Source of the DNA: JARROD01 sp037384225
Lineage (GTDB): Bacteria; Pseudomonadota; Gammaproteobacteria; Pseudomonadales; Cellvibrionaceae
Length of the DNA: 15,204 nt
NCBI GenBank assembly: GCA_037384225.1
Contig: JARROD010000285.1
Location: forward strand, 1 to 15,204
Reading direction: 5' to 3'
The notes beneath the pieces are model-generated. The model ran no database searches. It had not been told where the DNA came from and was given only the letters and a program-made list of their open reading frames with translations. The translations under genes were made by a program, and so were the position numbers. This document shows positions 5,341 through 12,720 of this stretch, in pieces (the first letter of the stretch is position 1; each line of letters begins with the position of its first letter).

Positions 5341-7572
5341 ATGGGTAACAATAAAACCCTGCTTACCGCCATAACTTCACTGTTGTTTTCAATTACTCAA
5401 ACCGAAGGCGCTTTGGCACAGGGAGGGGCGTTGGAGGAAATTGTCGTTACCGCGCAAAAGCGTGAACAGAGTCTCCAGGATGTCAGCGCCGCTGTCACTG
5501 CTTTTAGCGGCAGCCAGTTACAGGAATCCCAGATCAACAATATCGAGGATCTGCAGGTCTTGCTGCCGGGCCTGACGTTTGGCAACGACTTTAACTTCGC
5601 CAAGATTTTTGTGCGCGGCGTCGGCATGAGCAGCTCGTTCGCCGGCATCGACCCTTCTGTAGCCCTGCATGTCGACGGCGCCGTTATCTCTCAGGCGGCC
5701 GCGCAATTTACCTCTTTGTTCGATCTGGAGCGGGTGGAGGTGTTGCGCGGGCCGCAGGGTACACTTTACGGCCGCAACGCCACCGGCGGGTCTATCAACC
5801 TGATTACCGCCAAGCCCACTGAAGATCTGCAGGGCTATTCCCGCCTGACGCTGGGAGGAGAGGATCTCAATATCATCGCCGAGGGCGCGGTCAGCGGGCC
5901 CTTGACGGAGTCGGTGTTGGGGCGTGTCGCTGTCTGGCGGCAGAAACGCGATGGTTACGGCGAGCACACCGGCACCGGCAAGGATATCGATGATGCCGAT
6001 AAACTGGGTGTCCGTGGCCAACTGCATTTCCTGATCAGCGAGCGGGTCGATAATTTACTGTCCGTCGAGCACTATCGGGAGGATGAAAACTCAAGGGCGG
6101 TAAAATTTATCCGCGCCTCCTTCCCCGATACGACCAATCCCGGCTTGCAGGCTATCGGGGTGCCCGATGTGGCCGCGGGATCCCGCGATGCCGGCGGCGA
6201 TTTTGTACCCCTGGCGGAACTGGATACCGACTCTTTCACCAATACCCTCACTTGGGAGGCCAGTGATACGGTTACGCTGAAATCCCTGACCAACTACCGG
6301 GATTTTTCCAATCTGCTGCTCCAGGATTTCGATGTGTCGGATACCGTAAACGGTGACTTTCCGCCCTCGGTGACATCGACGACCCAGCTGCAGACCATTG
6401 ACACGCGGCAGTATTCGGAGGAGATTCAATTTCTCTACAACAGTGACAAACTCAATGGTATCGTCGGCCTGTATTATTTCGACGAGCAACTGGACAGTGG
6501 TATCGCCATCGGCCGCGATCCGCTCGGCTTTCGCGACCGCAGTCGTGTGATAATCGATGCGGAACTGGATGTAAATGCCTATGCGGTATTTACCAATTTC
6601 AGTTACGATCTGACCGATGCGCTTGCCCTGAAACTGGGGGCGCGCTACTCCCACGAGGAACGTACCGTCGAGACTTTGTTTGGCGTAGCCTCGCCGGTGG
6701 CTACCGCGGCCGTTTTTGATCCGCTCAAGACGGACTCCAACAGCTTCTCCGATTTTTCCCCCGAAATCGGTATCGAGTATCGCACGGCCGGCGATGTCCT
6801 GTTGTTTCTCACCTATTCCGAGGGCTTCAAAAGCGGTACCGCCAACCTGGGTGAGCGCAGCCCGACGGTCATCGAGCCGGAAACCATCGACAACCTGGAG
6901 ATGGGGCTGAAAGGCACCTTCCTGAATAACCGAGTACAGTTGAATCTGGCCGCCTTTGTGTATCAAGTGGAAGACGCGCAATTTGACCGGACTTTTCCGA
7001 TTCCGGTCCCGCCGTTTTTCTCGGCGCGGCTGGAAAACGCGGCCAAGACCGACGGCCGGGGGCTGGAACTGGAAACGCGCTGGGCGGCCACCGATCACCT
7101 CACGCTGGACTTCAATGCCACACTCTACGATATTGAGTTCGACGAATTCAAATCACTGAACCCACTGAACGAGGATTTGTTCGGCGCCGACAGTACCAGC
7201 GTCGAACCCGAAAGCCTGGCCGGGAACGTGCCGAGAAACACACCGGAGTGGACCTATAATCTCCACGCGGCCTATGAAATAGCACTGAACAGTGGCGCCA
7301 CCTTGACTTTTGGCGGCAACGTTGCCGCCAAGGGCGAACAGTTCTATACCGAATTCAATAACCCGGTATTGGGTACTGATGCCTACACCCTGGTTGACGC
7401 CAACCTGCTCTATACCTCTGGAGATGGAAACTTCACCGTCAATGTGTGGGGTAAAAACCTGGAGGACAAACAGGTGTTGTCGGGCGCGTTCGCGATTTCC
7501 ACCAGCCGCACGATAACCGGTACATACCTGCCGCCGCGGCAATACGGTGTGACGCTCGGTTATAAGTTTTAG
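5341..7572 (+). CDS. TonB-dependent outer-membrane receptor
   Basis: The protein has 743 residues from ATG 5341, preceded by a GAGAGTGAG ribosome site at a good distance. An in-frame GTG at 5329 is less likely. A signal peptide (MGNNKTLLTAITSLLFSITQ...ALAQ) is followed by the TonB box region EEIVVTAQKREQ and a plug domain with VRGVG, VEVLRGPQGTLYGRNATGG and INLITAKP. A beta-barrel of about 580 residues follows, with ARYSHEER, YSEGFKSG and LELETRW, ending YGVTLGYKF with the terminal Phe needed for barrel insertion. It appears full length. The family imports siderophores, vitamins, sugars or other small ligands using TonB-ExbBD energy. Adjacency to the phytase suggests an inositol-phosphate-related ligand; this is inferred. 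Confidence 0.93.
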   Translation: MGNNKTLLTAITSLLFSITQTEGALAQGGALEEIVVTAQKREQSLQDVSAAVTAFSGSQLQESQINNIEDLQVLLPGLTFGNDFNFAKIFVRGVGMSSSFAGIDPSVALHVDGAVISQAAAQFTSLFDLERVEVLRGPQGTLYGRNATGGSINLITAKPTEDLQGYSRLTLGGEDLNIIAEGAVSGPLTESVLGRVAVWRQKRDGYGEHTGTGKDIDDADKLGVRGQLHFLISERVDNLLSVEHYREDENSRAVKFIRASFPDTTNPGLQAIGVPDVAAGSRDAGGDFVPLAELDTDSFTNTLTWEASDTVTLKSLTNYRDFSNLLLQDFDVSDTVNGDFPPSVTSTTQLQTIDTRQYSEEIQFLYNSDKLNGIVGLYYFDEQLDSGIAIGRDPLGFRDRSRVIIDAELDVNAYAVFTNFSYDLTDALALKLGARYSHEERTVETLFGVASPVATAAVFDPLKTDSNSFSDFSPEIGIEYRTAGDVLLFLTYSEGFKSGTANLGERSPTVIEPETIDNLEMGLKGTFLNNRVQLNLAAFVYQVEDAQFDRTFPIPVPPFFSARLENAAKTDGRGLELETRWAATDHLTLDFNATLYDIEFDEFKSLNPLNEDLFGADSTSVEPESLAGNVPRNTPEWTYNLHAAYEIALNSGATLTFGGNVAAKGEQFYTEFNNPVLGTDAYTLVDANLLYTSGDGNFTVNVWGKNLEDKQVLSGAFAISTSRTITGTYLPPRQYGVTLGYKF

Positions 7573-7583
7573 CGCCGTTTCGG

Positions 7584-7599
7584 GTAACTTCTCAATAAC
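7584..7599 (+). repeat. 16-bp direct repeat, right copy
   Basis: This is an exact copy of GTAACTTCTCAATAAC at 5169-5184, in the same orientation. It starts 12 bp after the receptor stop codon and ends six bases before the GH74 fragment on the other strand. Confidence 0.9.
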
Positions 7600-7604
7600 G
7601 TGGG

Positions 7605-7830
7605 ACTCGACCATAAACTTTATTGTCGGCAGCTATGCGACTGATGCCACCAAACTCGTGATCATCGTTATTAATTCGCTCCCAATTCACGCCCATATCA
7701 TCGGAGCGGTACAAACCCCACTGGCTATTCATTACGCCGACAAGATAAACCGCAGCCGAATACGTAGAGCCATTGGCGGCTGTACCCACTGCAATGCTTG
7801 TAGCTCCGTAAATGTCAGGCCATGGGTAGA
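7605..7830 (-). pseudogene. GH74 xyloglucanase C-terminal fragment
   Basis: The minus strand reads SIAVGTAANGSTYSAAVYLV then GVMNSQWGLYRSDDMGVNWE, RINNDDHEFGGISRIAADNK and VYGRV. This fits GH74 endo-xyloglucanases: 'G.YRSDDGG.TW.RINDD.HQFG' followed by 'D.R.YGRVYVGTNGRGI'. The match breaks at VYGRV, next to the 16-bp repeat, where the last turns of the propeller are lost. Upstream a stop in the same frame near 7835 ends the readable region. About 70 residues survive of an enzyme that usually exceeds 700. It points to a plant-polysaccharide-degrading ancestor. Confidence 0.7.
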
Positions 7831-8388
7831 ACTATTGAACCCGTGGGAAGGAGGCTAAATAGCTCCCGTTAACCCGGCGGCTTTAACGTGGTGGCAACCG
7901 GCAAATCTCCCTGCTTTTTACCGCCTTCAAAGGTTGACAACAAGATCAACAGGGAGGATTTTTTGGTTTAGGGGTTGACTTTTAAATAAAAACGATTATT
8001 GATCCGGGGACATTATTGCCTTTGTCGATAAAAGCCTGATGGCTTGTCAAAGAGAAACTCCGCGCCGCTGTCGCCGAGTTATAAGTGGTTCAGCGACACC
8101 ATGGGCAGGGAGTTACGGCAGGGAAAACTATGGCGATTTTCTGATTTAGGGTGTCAAACCGGCCAAACGCAAGCGCTACCTGGGGAGGCGAGCGCTGTTC
8201 GTCGCCAAATTCTTTGCCGCTTTCCAGCTGCTTTTTGATCGAAACGAGAATCTCCTCCCCCAAACGCAACAGCGCGGGCCGGCATTTTGATCAGCCAATT
8301 TAAAGCCATCGCTACTCTCATAGCTACTCCCCTCAATATTCCCCTAGCCACTTTTATCACTGTTGCTGTTAGAGGCCTTGGAGCGCGA
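7831..8388. other. Unresolved debris between the GH74 and efflux-lipoprotein remnants
   Basis: No gene can be supported here. Minus-strand stretches around 8130-8290 look partly protein-like (LLRLGEEILVSIKKQLESGK) but match no family I know. TTGATCCGGGGACATTATT near 7999-8017 looks like a transposon end, but no partner end was found. Bases 8300-8388 may be a further decayed part of the outer-membrane factor, interrupted by stops. Confidence 0.4.
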
Positions 8389-8754
8389 TCAATTGAGTCC
8401 CAAATTAAGCTCTGGTAAACGTTGTGAGCGCGCCTCGGCCAGGGCCAAATGGGAGGTTTTTAGGCGTAGTGCGGCGACGCTTAGATCCCGGTTATGGCTA
8501 AGGGCCTCGGCTATTAATTGCTGCAGCTCGGGGGTGCGAATCAGGCTATAGAGGTCTTGCTCTAATTGGGCTTTTTGGTCCCGGGCCAAGGTTTGTGTGG
8601 TCCAGCCAGGGGCCAGTGTCGTCGCCAAAGAGCGCTCGGCTTGTGCTAGTTCGGGAGAGTGTCTGATTGAGGGAAACAAGCCGGTACAGGCGCTAAGAAA
8701 TGTGCACGCCAATACAGTTATCAGCACCCCAGTAGACCCTCTTGCAACGTTCAT
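8389..8754 (-). pseudogene. RND efflux outer-membrane factor lipoprotein, N-terminal fragment
   Basis: From ATG 8754 on the minus strand the product starts MNVARGSTGVLITVLACTFL with lipobox LSAC, so it would be a lipid-anchored outer-membrane protein. ELQQLIAEALSHNRDLSVAA and RLKTSHLALAEARSQRLPEL are the first coiled-coil helices of OprM/NodT/TolC-type channels. The frame stops after LNLGLN, about 121 residues into a protein of roughly 470, and further stops follow, so most of the barrel and the second repeat are gone. No membrane-fusion or RND pump gene is nearby. It lies 128 bp downstream of the hydroxylase gene on the same strand. Confidence 0.75.
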
Positions 8755-8882
8755 GAGCCATTTATCACCATCTTTGCCTCGTCGTTTTATCGTGGTGTAT
8801 TTTGCGACTGGTTGGCGTAAAACTCCGTGTAAATACGGTCGGCAATTGTCAGGAAATGTCAGCAATATTGTTAAAGAGCAGA

Positions 8883-9785
8883 CTATTGGCAAACGACTTG
8901 AGTGGTATTGCCTGTCTCTTGTTCTTGCCAATAGTCAGGTTTCCAGTCTAAAGGTCCAAACATCAGTTTTAGCTTATCTTTTATGCCATGGCATTTTTTT
9001 ACATCATTCCAGATATATTTGTACTCAATGAAATTGATTTTAAAGGGATTATTAGTGTTTATATTTTTTGTCAGACCGTATATAGCCTGCTCATCTTCAC
9101 GCTGGAAGGTGCCAAACATTTTATCCCACAGAATCAATATACCGCCGAAGTTTTTGTCCAAATGATGCTTGGCTGTACCGTGGTGAACCCGGTGCACGGA
9201 AGGAGTATTAAATATTTCATCGAGAATACCCAGTTTGCCAATTTTCTCCGTATGAATCCAGTTCTGATACTGACCGACAAAAACAAAGGCAATGACGGTT
9301 TGGAACACGTTGAACCCCAGTAAAACCATAGGAATTAAAAAAATCCATTCGATATAATCCTGTACCCAGGACATTCGGGCCGGAATAGAAAGATTATAGT
9401 CCTCCGAGGAGTGATGAACGCTATGATGGGCCCAAAGAAATCTGTACTTGTGCTCCGTGCGATGCATCCAGTAGTTACAGAAATCCGCGGCGATAATTGC
9501 GGCCACCCAAGTCCAGGCCGTCATAGGTATTTCCTGAACCTGTAGGTAACTGAAGGGGATCAGCAAGACAATGGAAATACCGCCAATTGCGGTACTGCTT
9601 ATCAACTGATCGATAAATAGAATAAACATATTGGCTGCCGTGTCTTTCCAGCGGCGCTGTTTTTTCTTAACGGCGTCTACAATCATATCTATAAAAGCTA
9701 TGGAAAGATTGAAGACAAAAAATATGAAGACGTAAATAACAACCGGTGAATTTGTAAAAGCAAGTTCCAGCTCTTCTATAGTCAC
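8883..9785 (-). CDS. Fatty acid hydroxylase / sterol desaturase superfamily membrane enzyme
   Basis: This 300-residue protein is intact, starting at GTG 9785 with AGGA ten bases upstream. An overlapping ATG reads straight into a stop. Hydrophobic segments near residues 15-35, 53-80, 91-102 and 145-170 indicate a multi-pass inner-membrane protein. The di-iron histidine boxes are complete: H108-x3-H112, H120/H121-x2-H124-H125 and H198-x2-H201-H202. The family uses O2 to hydroxylate or desaturate lipids such as fatty acyl chains, sterols, alkylglycerols or carotenoids; the lipid here cannot be named. The upstream gene on the same strand is the cupin-like protein, but a terminator lies between them. 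The C-terminal tail is polar. Confidence 0.92.
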   Translation of the reverse strand: MTIEELELAFTNSPVVIYVFIFFVFNLSIAFIDMIVDAVKKKQRRWKDTAANMFILFIDQLISSTAIGGISIVLLIPFSYLQVQEIPMTAWTWVAAIIAADFCNYWMHRTEHKYRFLWAHHSVHHSSEDYNLSIPARMSWVQDYIEWIFLIPMVLLGFNVFQTVIAFVFVGQYQNWIHTEKIGKLGILDEIFNTPSVHRVHHGTAKHHLDKNFGGILILWDKMFGTFQREDEQAIYGLTKNINTNNPFKINFIEYKYIWNDVKKCHGIKDKLKLMFGPLDWKPDYWQEQETGNTTQVVCQ

Positions 9786-9802
9786 ATTCTGTAAATCCTA
9801 AA

Positions 9803-9832
9803 GTAATAACAAGATACCCGCCTTTTTGTCAG
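9803..9832 (-). promoter_or_regulatory. Putative promoter of the lipid hydroxylase gene
   Basis: On the minus strand CTGACA (9827-9832) and TATTAC (9803-9808) are separated by 18 bp. They lie between the terminator at 9875-9909 and the GTG start at 9785. The fit to consensus is five and four of six. Confidence 0.4.
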
Positions 9833-9874
9833 CCAATTCATTATTATTTTGTAATGTTATCAGTGCTGAATAAA

Positions 9875-9909
9875 GCACGAACTTACTTTGCCCCCCGAAG
9901 TTCGTGCTC
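9875..9909 (-). terminator. Hairpin terminator downstream of the cupin gene
   Basis: AGCACGAACTT (9875-9885) pairs perfectly with AAGTTCGTGCT (9899-9909) around a 13-nt loop. On the minus strand it is followed by TTTATT, and on the plus strand by CTCTTTT, so it may work both ways. It lies about 120 bp past the cupin stop. The rest of the 9786-10031 gap is AT-rich with no ORF. Confidence 0.75.
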
Positions 9910-10031
9910 TCTTTTACAAAAAGAATCCAATAATTAACGCTCTACTTTTTGAATGCGATTCAGCTATATATCAATAACAGACAATCGAAATTTCGGTCAC
10001 TGTTAAAATCAATGTCAATATTAATAATAAG

Positions 10032-11303
10032 CTAAAAAGCCACTTTTATATTGTCAAAAAATTGCATTTCCTCCTCGGTTAACATGCGCTCTGCATATTT
10101 TCTACGGTTATCCAAATAAATTTCAGCTTTCTTTTCACTACCAAACCCCAAAACGTTTTCGAGACCGGAGAGCGACTCATTTCTCATCAGATCATCGGTG
10201 TATACATAGTCAAAGTCGGTCTTTATAAGTTCTTGCAGGAGACGGTGGCTGTAGCTTGAGAAACATTCCATCAGGGTAAAAAGTCGATTGGTTTGCTTAA
10301 TATCGGTAACCCAACGGGTAGCTACTGCGATTGTTTCATCGGTTAAATTGTCAATTTGATGCCAATACCAGCTAGGGTTAAACAACACGTCTCCCGGCTC
10401 CAAATCCACTACATATCTCGGGGCGTATTTGAAGACCGGGTGCAATTTATCGAGCACCTCAGGTTTATGTAGTGTCTCTCTGGATATATCAGACGCCACG
10501 TAAGCCATATCTTTATTGAATATTGGCTGCATTAACCACGTGTATTCAGGGCTGATAAGCGTCCAGCGCTTTCTCCCGCTCAACATAAAGAATAGGTTTT
10601 CACCGCCGGCACAGTGAAACGAGGTGCCGGTCTTACTGGATTTTCCCATAAAGATTTCACTGCCGAAATATCCTTTATCCACTGCATTGCTAACTTTTAC
10701 CATATAGGGTTCAAAGCGGTGAATACCCAACTGCTCAATTAACTCAGGGCATTCGTTGAGTATATCAACGGTATTTTGTGCGTAGTCAATTTTACTGTCA
10801 TTGAGATAGTTTTCCACGGTTTTGGTTTCATCATTGCCCTCCTCGTCACCGACTACCAGCTTTTTATTGGCATAATGCTTGATAAAATATTCGCTACACC
10901 ACTTGTCCCGTGCTTCTGAGGTAACGTTTTTGAAGACCGCCGGACGCCCGTATTTCACAAAATTATTGTAGAACTCTTCGGCGCTTATTTCATCAAGTTC
11001 AAACTTGGGAATTTCCAATAAAGTTTGCGAGGCGTGATAGGGTTGCTTTTTCATGTCGCTTACAATTGCTTCAAATATTGTGTCAACCTGTTTGTTAAAC
11101 AACTCTTGGTTTCTAAATATATAACGAAGAAAATAAATGACTTTTAAGTTTAGCACCCATAGCCAATTCAACTGTAAAGGCCTTGATCTTTCATCAACAG
11201 ACACAGCTTTGGTCATAAAGGTTCCCAATATAAGCCTGCAATCCACCACTAGTGAGTATAGGAAGTAGAGTTTTGTTAATAGGTAAGCCGTTGCGTTTTT
11301 CAT
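10032..11303 (-). CDS. Cupin_8/JmjC-like protein with altered metal site
   Basis: This 423-residue protein starts at ATG 11303 with AGGGA seven bases upstream. After an N-terminal stretch of about 85 residues with two hydrophobic segments comes a Cupin_8-type double-stranded beta-helix core. Its landmarks are RPAVFKNVTSEARDKW, TSFHCAGGENLFFMLSGRKR, then VVDLEPGDVLFNPSWYWHQI. In active Fe(II)/2-oxoglutarate hydroxylases of this fold the metal is held by HxD...H. Here the first motif is H230-C-A232, with the Asp replaced by Ala, while H315 is kept. It may be a non-oxygenase, a halogenase-like variant (in which the Asp is naturally replaced), or may bind metal differently. I recall related sequences with similar HCA motifs but cannot verify this here. 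The gene is divergent from the glycosyltransferase and upstream of the lipid hydroxylase. Confidence 0.85.
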   Translation of the reverse strand: MKNATAYLLTKLYFLYSLVVDCRLILGTFMTKAVSVDERSRPLQLNWLWVLNLKVIYFLRYIFRNQELFNKQVDTIFEAIVSDMKKQPYHASQTLLEIPKFELDEISAEEFYNNFVKYGRPAVFKNVTSEARDKWCSEYFIKHYANKKLVVGDEEGNDETKTVENYLNDSKIDYAQNTVDILNECPELIEQLGIHRFEPYMVKVSNAVDKGYFGSEIFMGKSSKTGTSFHCAGGENLFFMLSGRKRWTLISPEYTWLMQPIFNKDMAYVASDISRETLHKPEVLDKLHPVFKYAPRYVVDLEPGDVLFNPSWYWHQIDNLTDETIAVATRWVTDIKQTNRLFTLMECFSSYSHRLLQELIKTDFDYVYTDDLMRNESLSGLENVLGFGSEKKAEIYLDNRRKYAERMLTEEEMQFFDNIKVAF

Positions 11304-11589
11304 TGAAACATCCCTGATGATTTTTAATTATAAGACAGTAACGCAATAATTTACTTATTTTTTCCTTCTGTTTATTAGTAACCCTAGCCGTTAAAGCTGG
11401 CAGGATTGAAGATCATTATTATTTTAATCCCGAACAATTCAGTTAACTTTTTGTAGAGAAGTGTCAGCGATTGTCAGCCTTTCTTGTATAGGTAAAGGAA
11501 TTCGTGCATATTTCAAAATGAAGTACTTTCCCCGGGTTAGCTTACTGCATCAAACCATCCTGTTGATCAACCCCCTGCTTGAGAGAAAA
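11304..11589. promoter_or_regulatory. Divergent intergenic region
   Basis: This region separates the cupin gene (minus) from the glycosyltransferase (plus). A TATAAT-like -10 for the cupin lies at 11327-11332 on the minus strand, but its -35 is weak. The plus frame stays open from 11461, but I see no family resemblance before ATG 11590. Confidence 0.35.
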
Positions 11590-11920
11590 ATGGCTACTAT
11601 TCTTTTTAATTCCTGGCCTTTATACGGCCCGGTGAGTTGCCTGTTGGATATAGCTGACAGGCTTAAAAATAACGGTCATCGAGTTTGTTTTGTCGGTATT
11701 GCTGACGGCGAAGCTATGATTAGGGCTCAGGGGTTTGAGTTTTTTCCTATATTTGAGCAGATATTTCCCAAAGGAATAATGCGTCAAGCTGATAAGGTAC
11801 GTGATAATTGCAATAGCCTAGGCGATATCTACAGAGCAATAATGCAGCAAAAGCAGAATATTTCACATTATTTTTCTTTTTTAGTGAATGACGGAAATTT
11901 CGAGTTTCAATCAGTAGTTA
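11590..11920 (+). pseudogene. UGT/GT1-type glycosyltransferase, truncated by IS91 debris
   Basis: From ATG 11590 (GAGAG upstream) the product reads MATILFNSWPLYGPVSCLLD, then IADRLKNNGHRVCFVGIADG and AMIRAQGFEFFPI. This is the first Rossmann domain of GT1/UGT glycosyltransferases, with the usual 'GH...p...lA..L...GH.V.fv' pattern, here with PLYGPVS. Homology lasts about 110 residues of an expected 400. It ends near 11915-11925, where the reverse complement of an IS91 transposase begins. The open frame continues a few codons into that element before stopping at 11943. The nucleotide-sugar-binding C-terminal domain is lost, so the gene is dead. Confidence 0.75.
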
Positions 11921-12428
11921 AGCCGGCAACGTTTGCACAGTGAAGACCTTGCGCCCTTGCTGGGGACCGGTGGCGATGCGGTAGGTCACCGAAGCGCCAT
12001 GCAATTGAGTCAGCACATCGTCTTCACCCTCTTCCCGTGTCAGCCAGGTATTCTCGGCATCGCGCTCGAGTAGTCCTTGCTTTTCCAGGCAGCGAGCAAT
12101 ACGATGGCTCAAGGCATGAACAAGGGTGTTGAGCTCATTGGCTGGGGCAGAAACCACGACGCTTACAGCTAAAGGCCACCAGGCGTTCATGGTGGCAATC
12201 CTCACAGCGTACCCGCAAGAAGCCATATTCCAGGCGCCCGCATTGGAGGAAATCGTCGAATTCTTGTTGAATGTAGCCAGGCAGGTTTTTCCCTTGTGCT
12301 TCGAGCGAGGCTTTGAAGGCTGGGTAATACTTCTGGACCCACCGATAGAGCAGCGTCTCTTCGGGCTGGTGACGTTCGTAATTTGGCGATGGGCTTGCTG
12401 TGGCTTTCCTTGCCAGCGACATGAGCAT
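11921..12428 (-). pseudogene. IS91-family transposase with internal deletion and no C-terminus
   Basis: From ATG 12428 on the minus strand, YERHQPEETLLYRWVQ, GYIQQEFDDFLQCGRLEYGF and RCEDCHHERLVAFSCKRRGF-CPS form the N-terminal zinc-binding domain of IS91-like Y2 rolling-circle transposases. Right after CPS the frame shifts into NELNTLVHALSHRIARCLEK, followed by GPQQGRKVFTVQTLPA. That belongs beyond the HUH and Tyr motifs in intact relatives. The catalytic core is therefore deleted at about 12140, and the C-terminal part is cut at the glycosyltransferase junction. The element cannot encode its own transposition. Confidence 0.85.
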
Positions 12429-12566
12429 CTTCCGTGAATGCTGTAGTTATGCACAGTATAGCGATCCTCACTCAGGCGTCCAGCCTGGAAAAACGAGAAA
12501 TTGCTCAACACTTAACCCGCGTTAATCCTCATGGATTGTTACCAGCCCTCGTCGGCTGACATATAG

Positions 12567-12720
12567 GTGTACTTTCGGCCAGCAATTATAGGTGAGCCTC
12601 CGGCCCCCCAAATGATGGGGCTGATCCCCCAATTACGTCAACACTATCCCAAGATGGGGCTGATTATCACCGGGGATGATCTGTTTTCGCGTCAACCATG
12701 ATCGAATGTGTCCTGGAAAA
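12567..12720 (+). pseudogene. Scrap of a second DDE transposase with a 1-nt deletion
   Basis: The frame from 12567 reads VYFRPAIIGEPP, then LIPQLRQHYPKMGLIITGDD and LFSRQP before a stop. In the next frame MIECVLE follows at once. The combined string resembles the 'LR..HP...I.TGD.L.S.QP.IE' segment of a transposase family different from the element that follows. One missing base between CAACC and ATG explains the shift. The ATG at 12698 is thus a remnant's internal Met, not a native transposase start. Bases 12429-12566 show nothing I can assign. Confidence 0.5.

Noticed and set aside
6091..7098. 335-codon minus-strand open frame inside the receptor
   Set aside because: It is antisense to a clear TonB receptor, has no family motifs, and its composition reflects the complement of the barrel codons.
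3562..7572. Phytase and receptor as one operon
   Set aside because: A 417-bp gap holding an antisense ATPase fossil and a separate promoter makes co-transcription unlikely, though it is not excluded.
7999..8017. TTGATCCGGGGACATTATT as an IS terminus
   Set aside because: It looks familiar as a transposon end, but no inverted partner or transposase could be found nearby.
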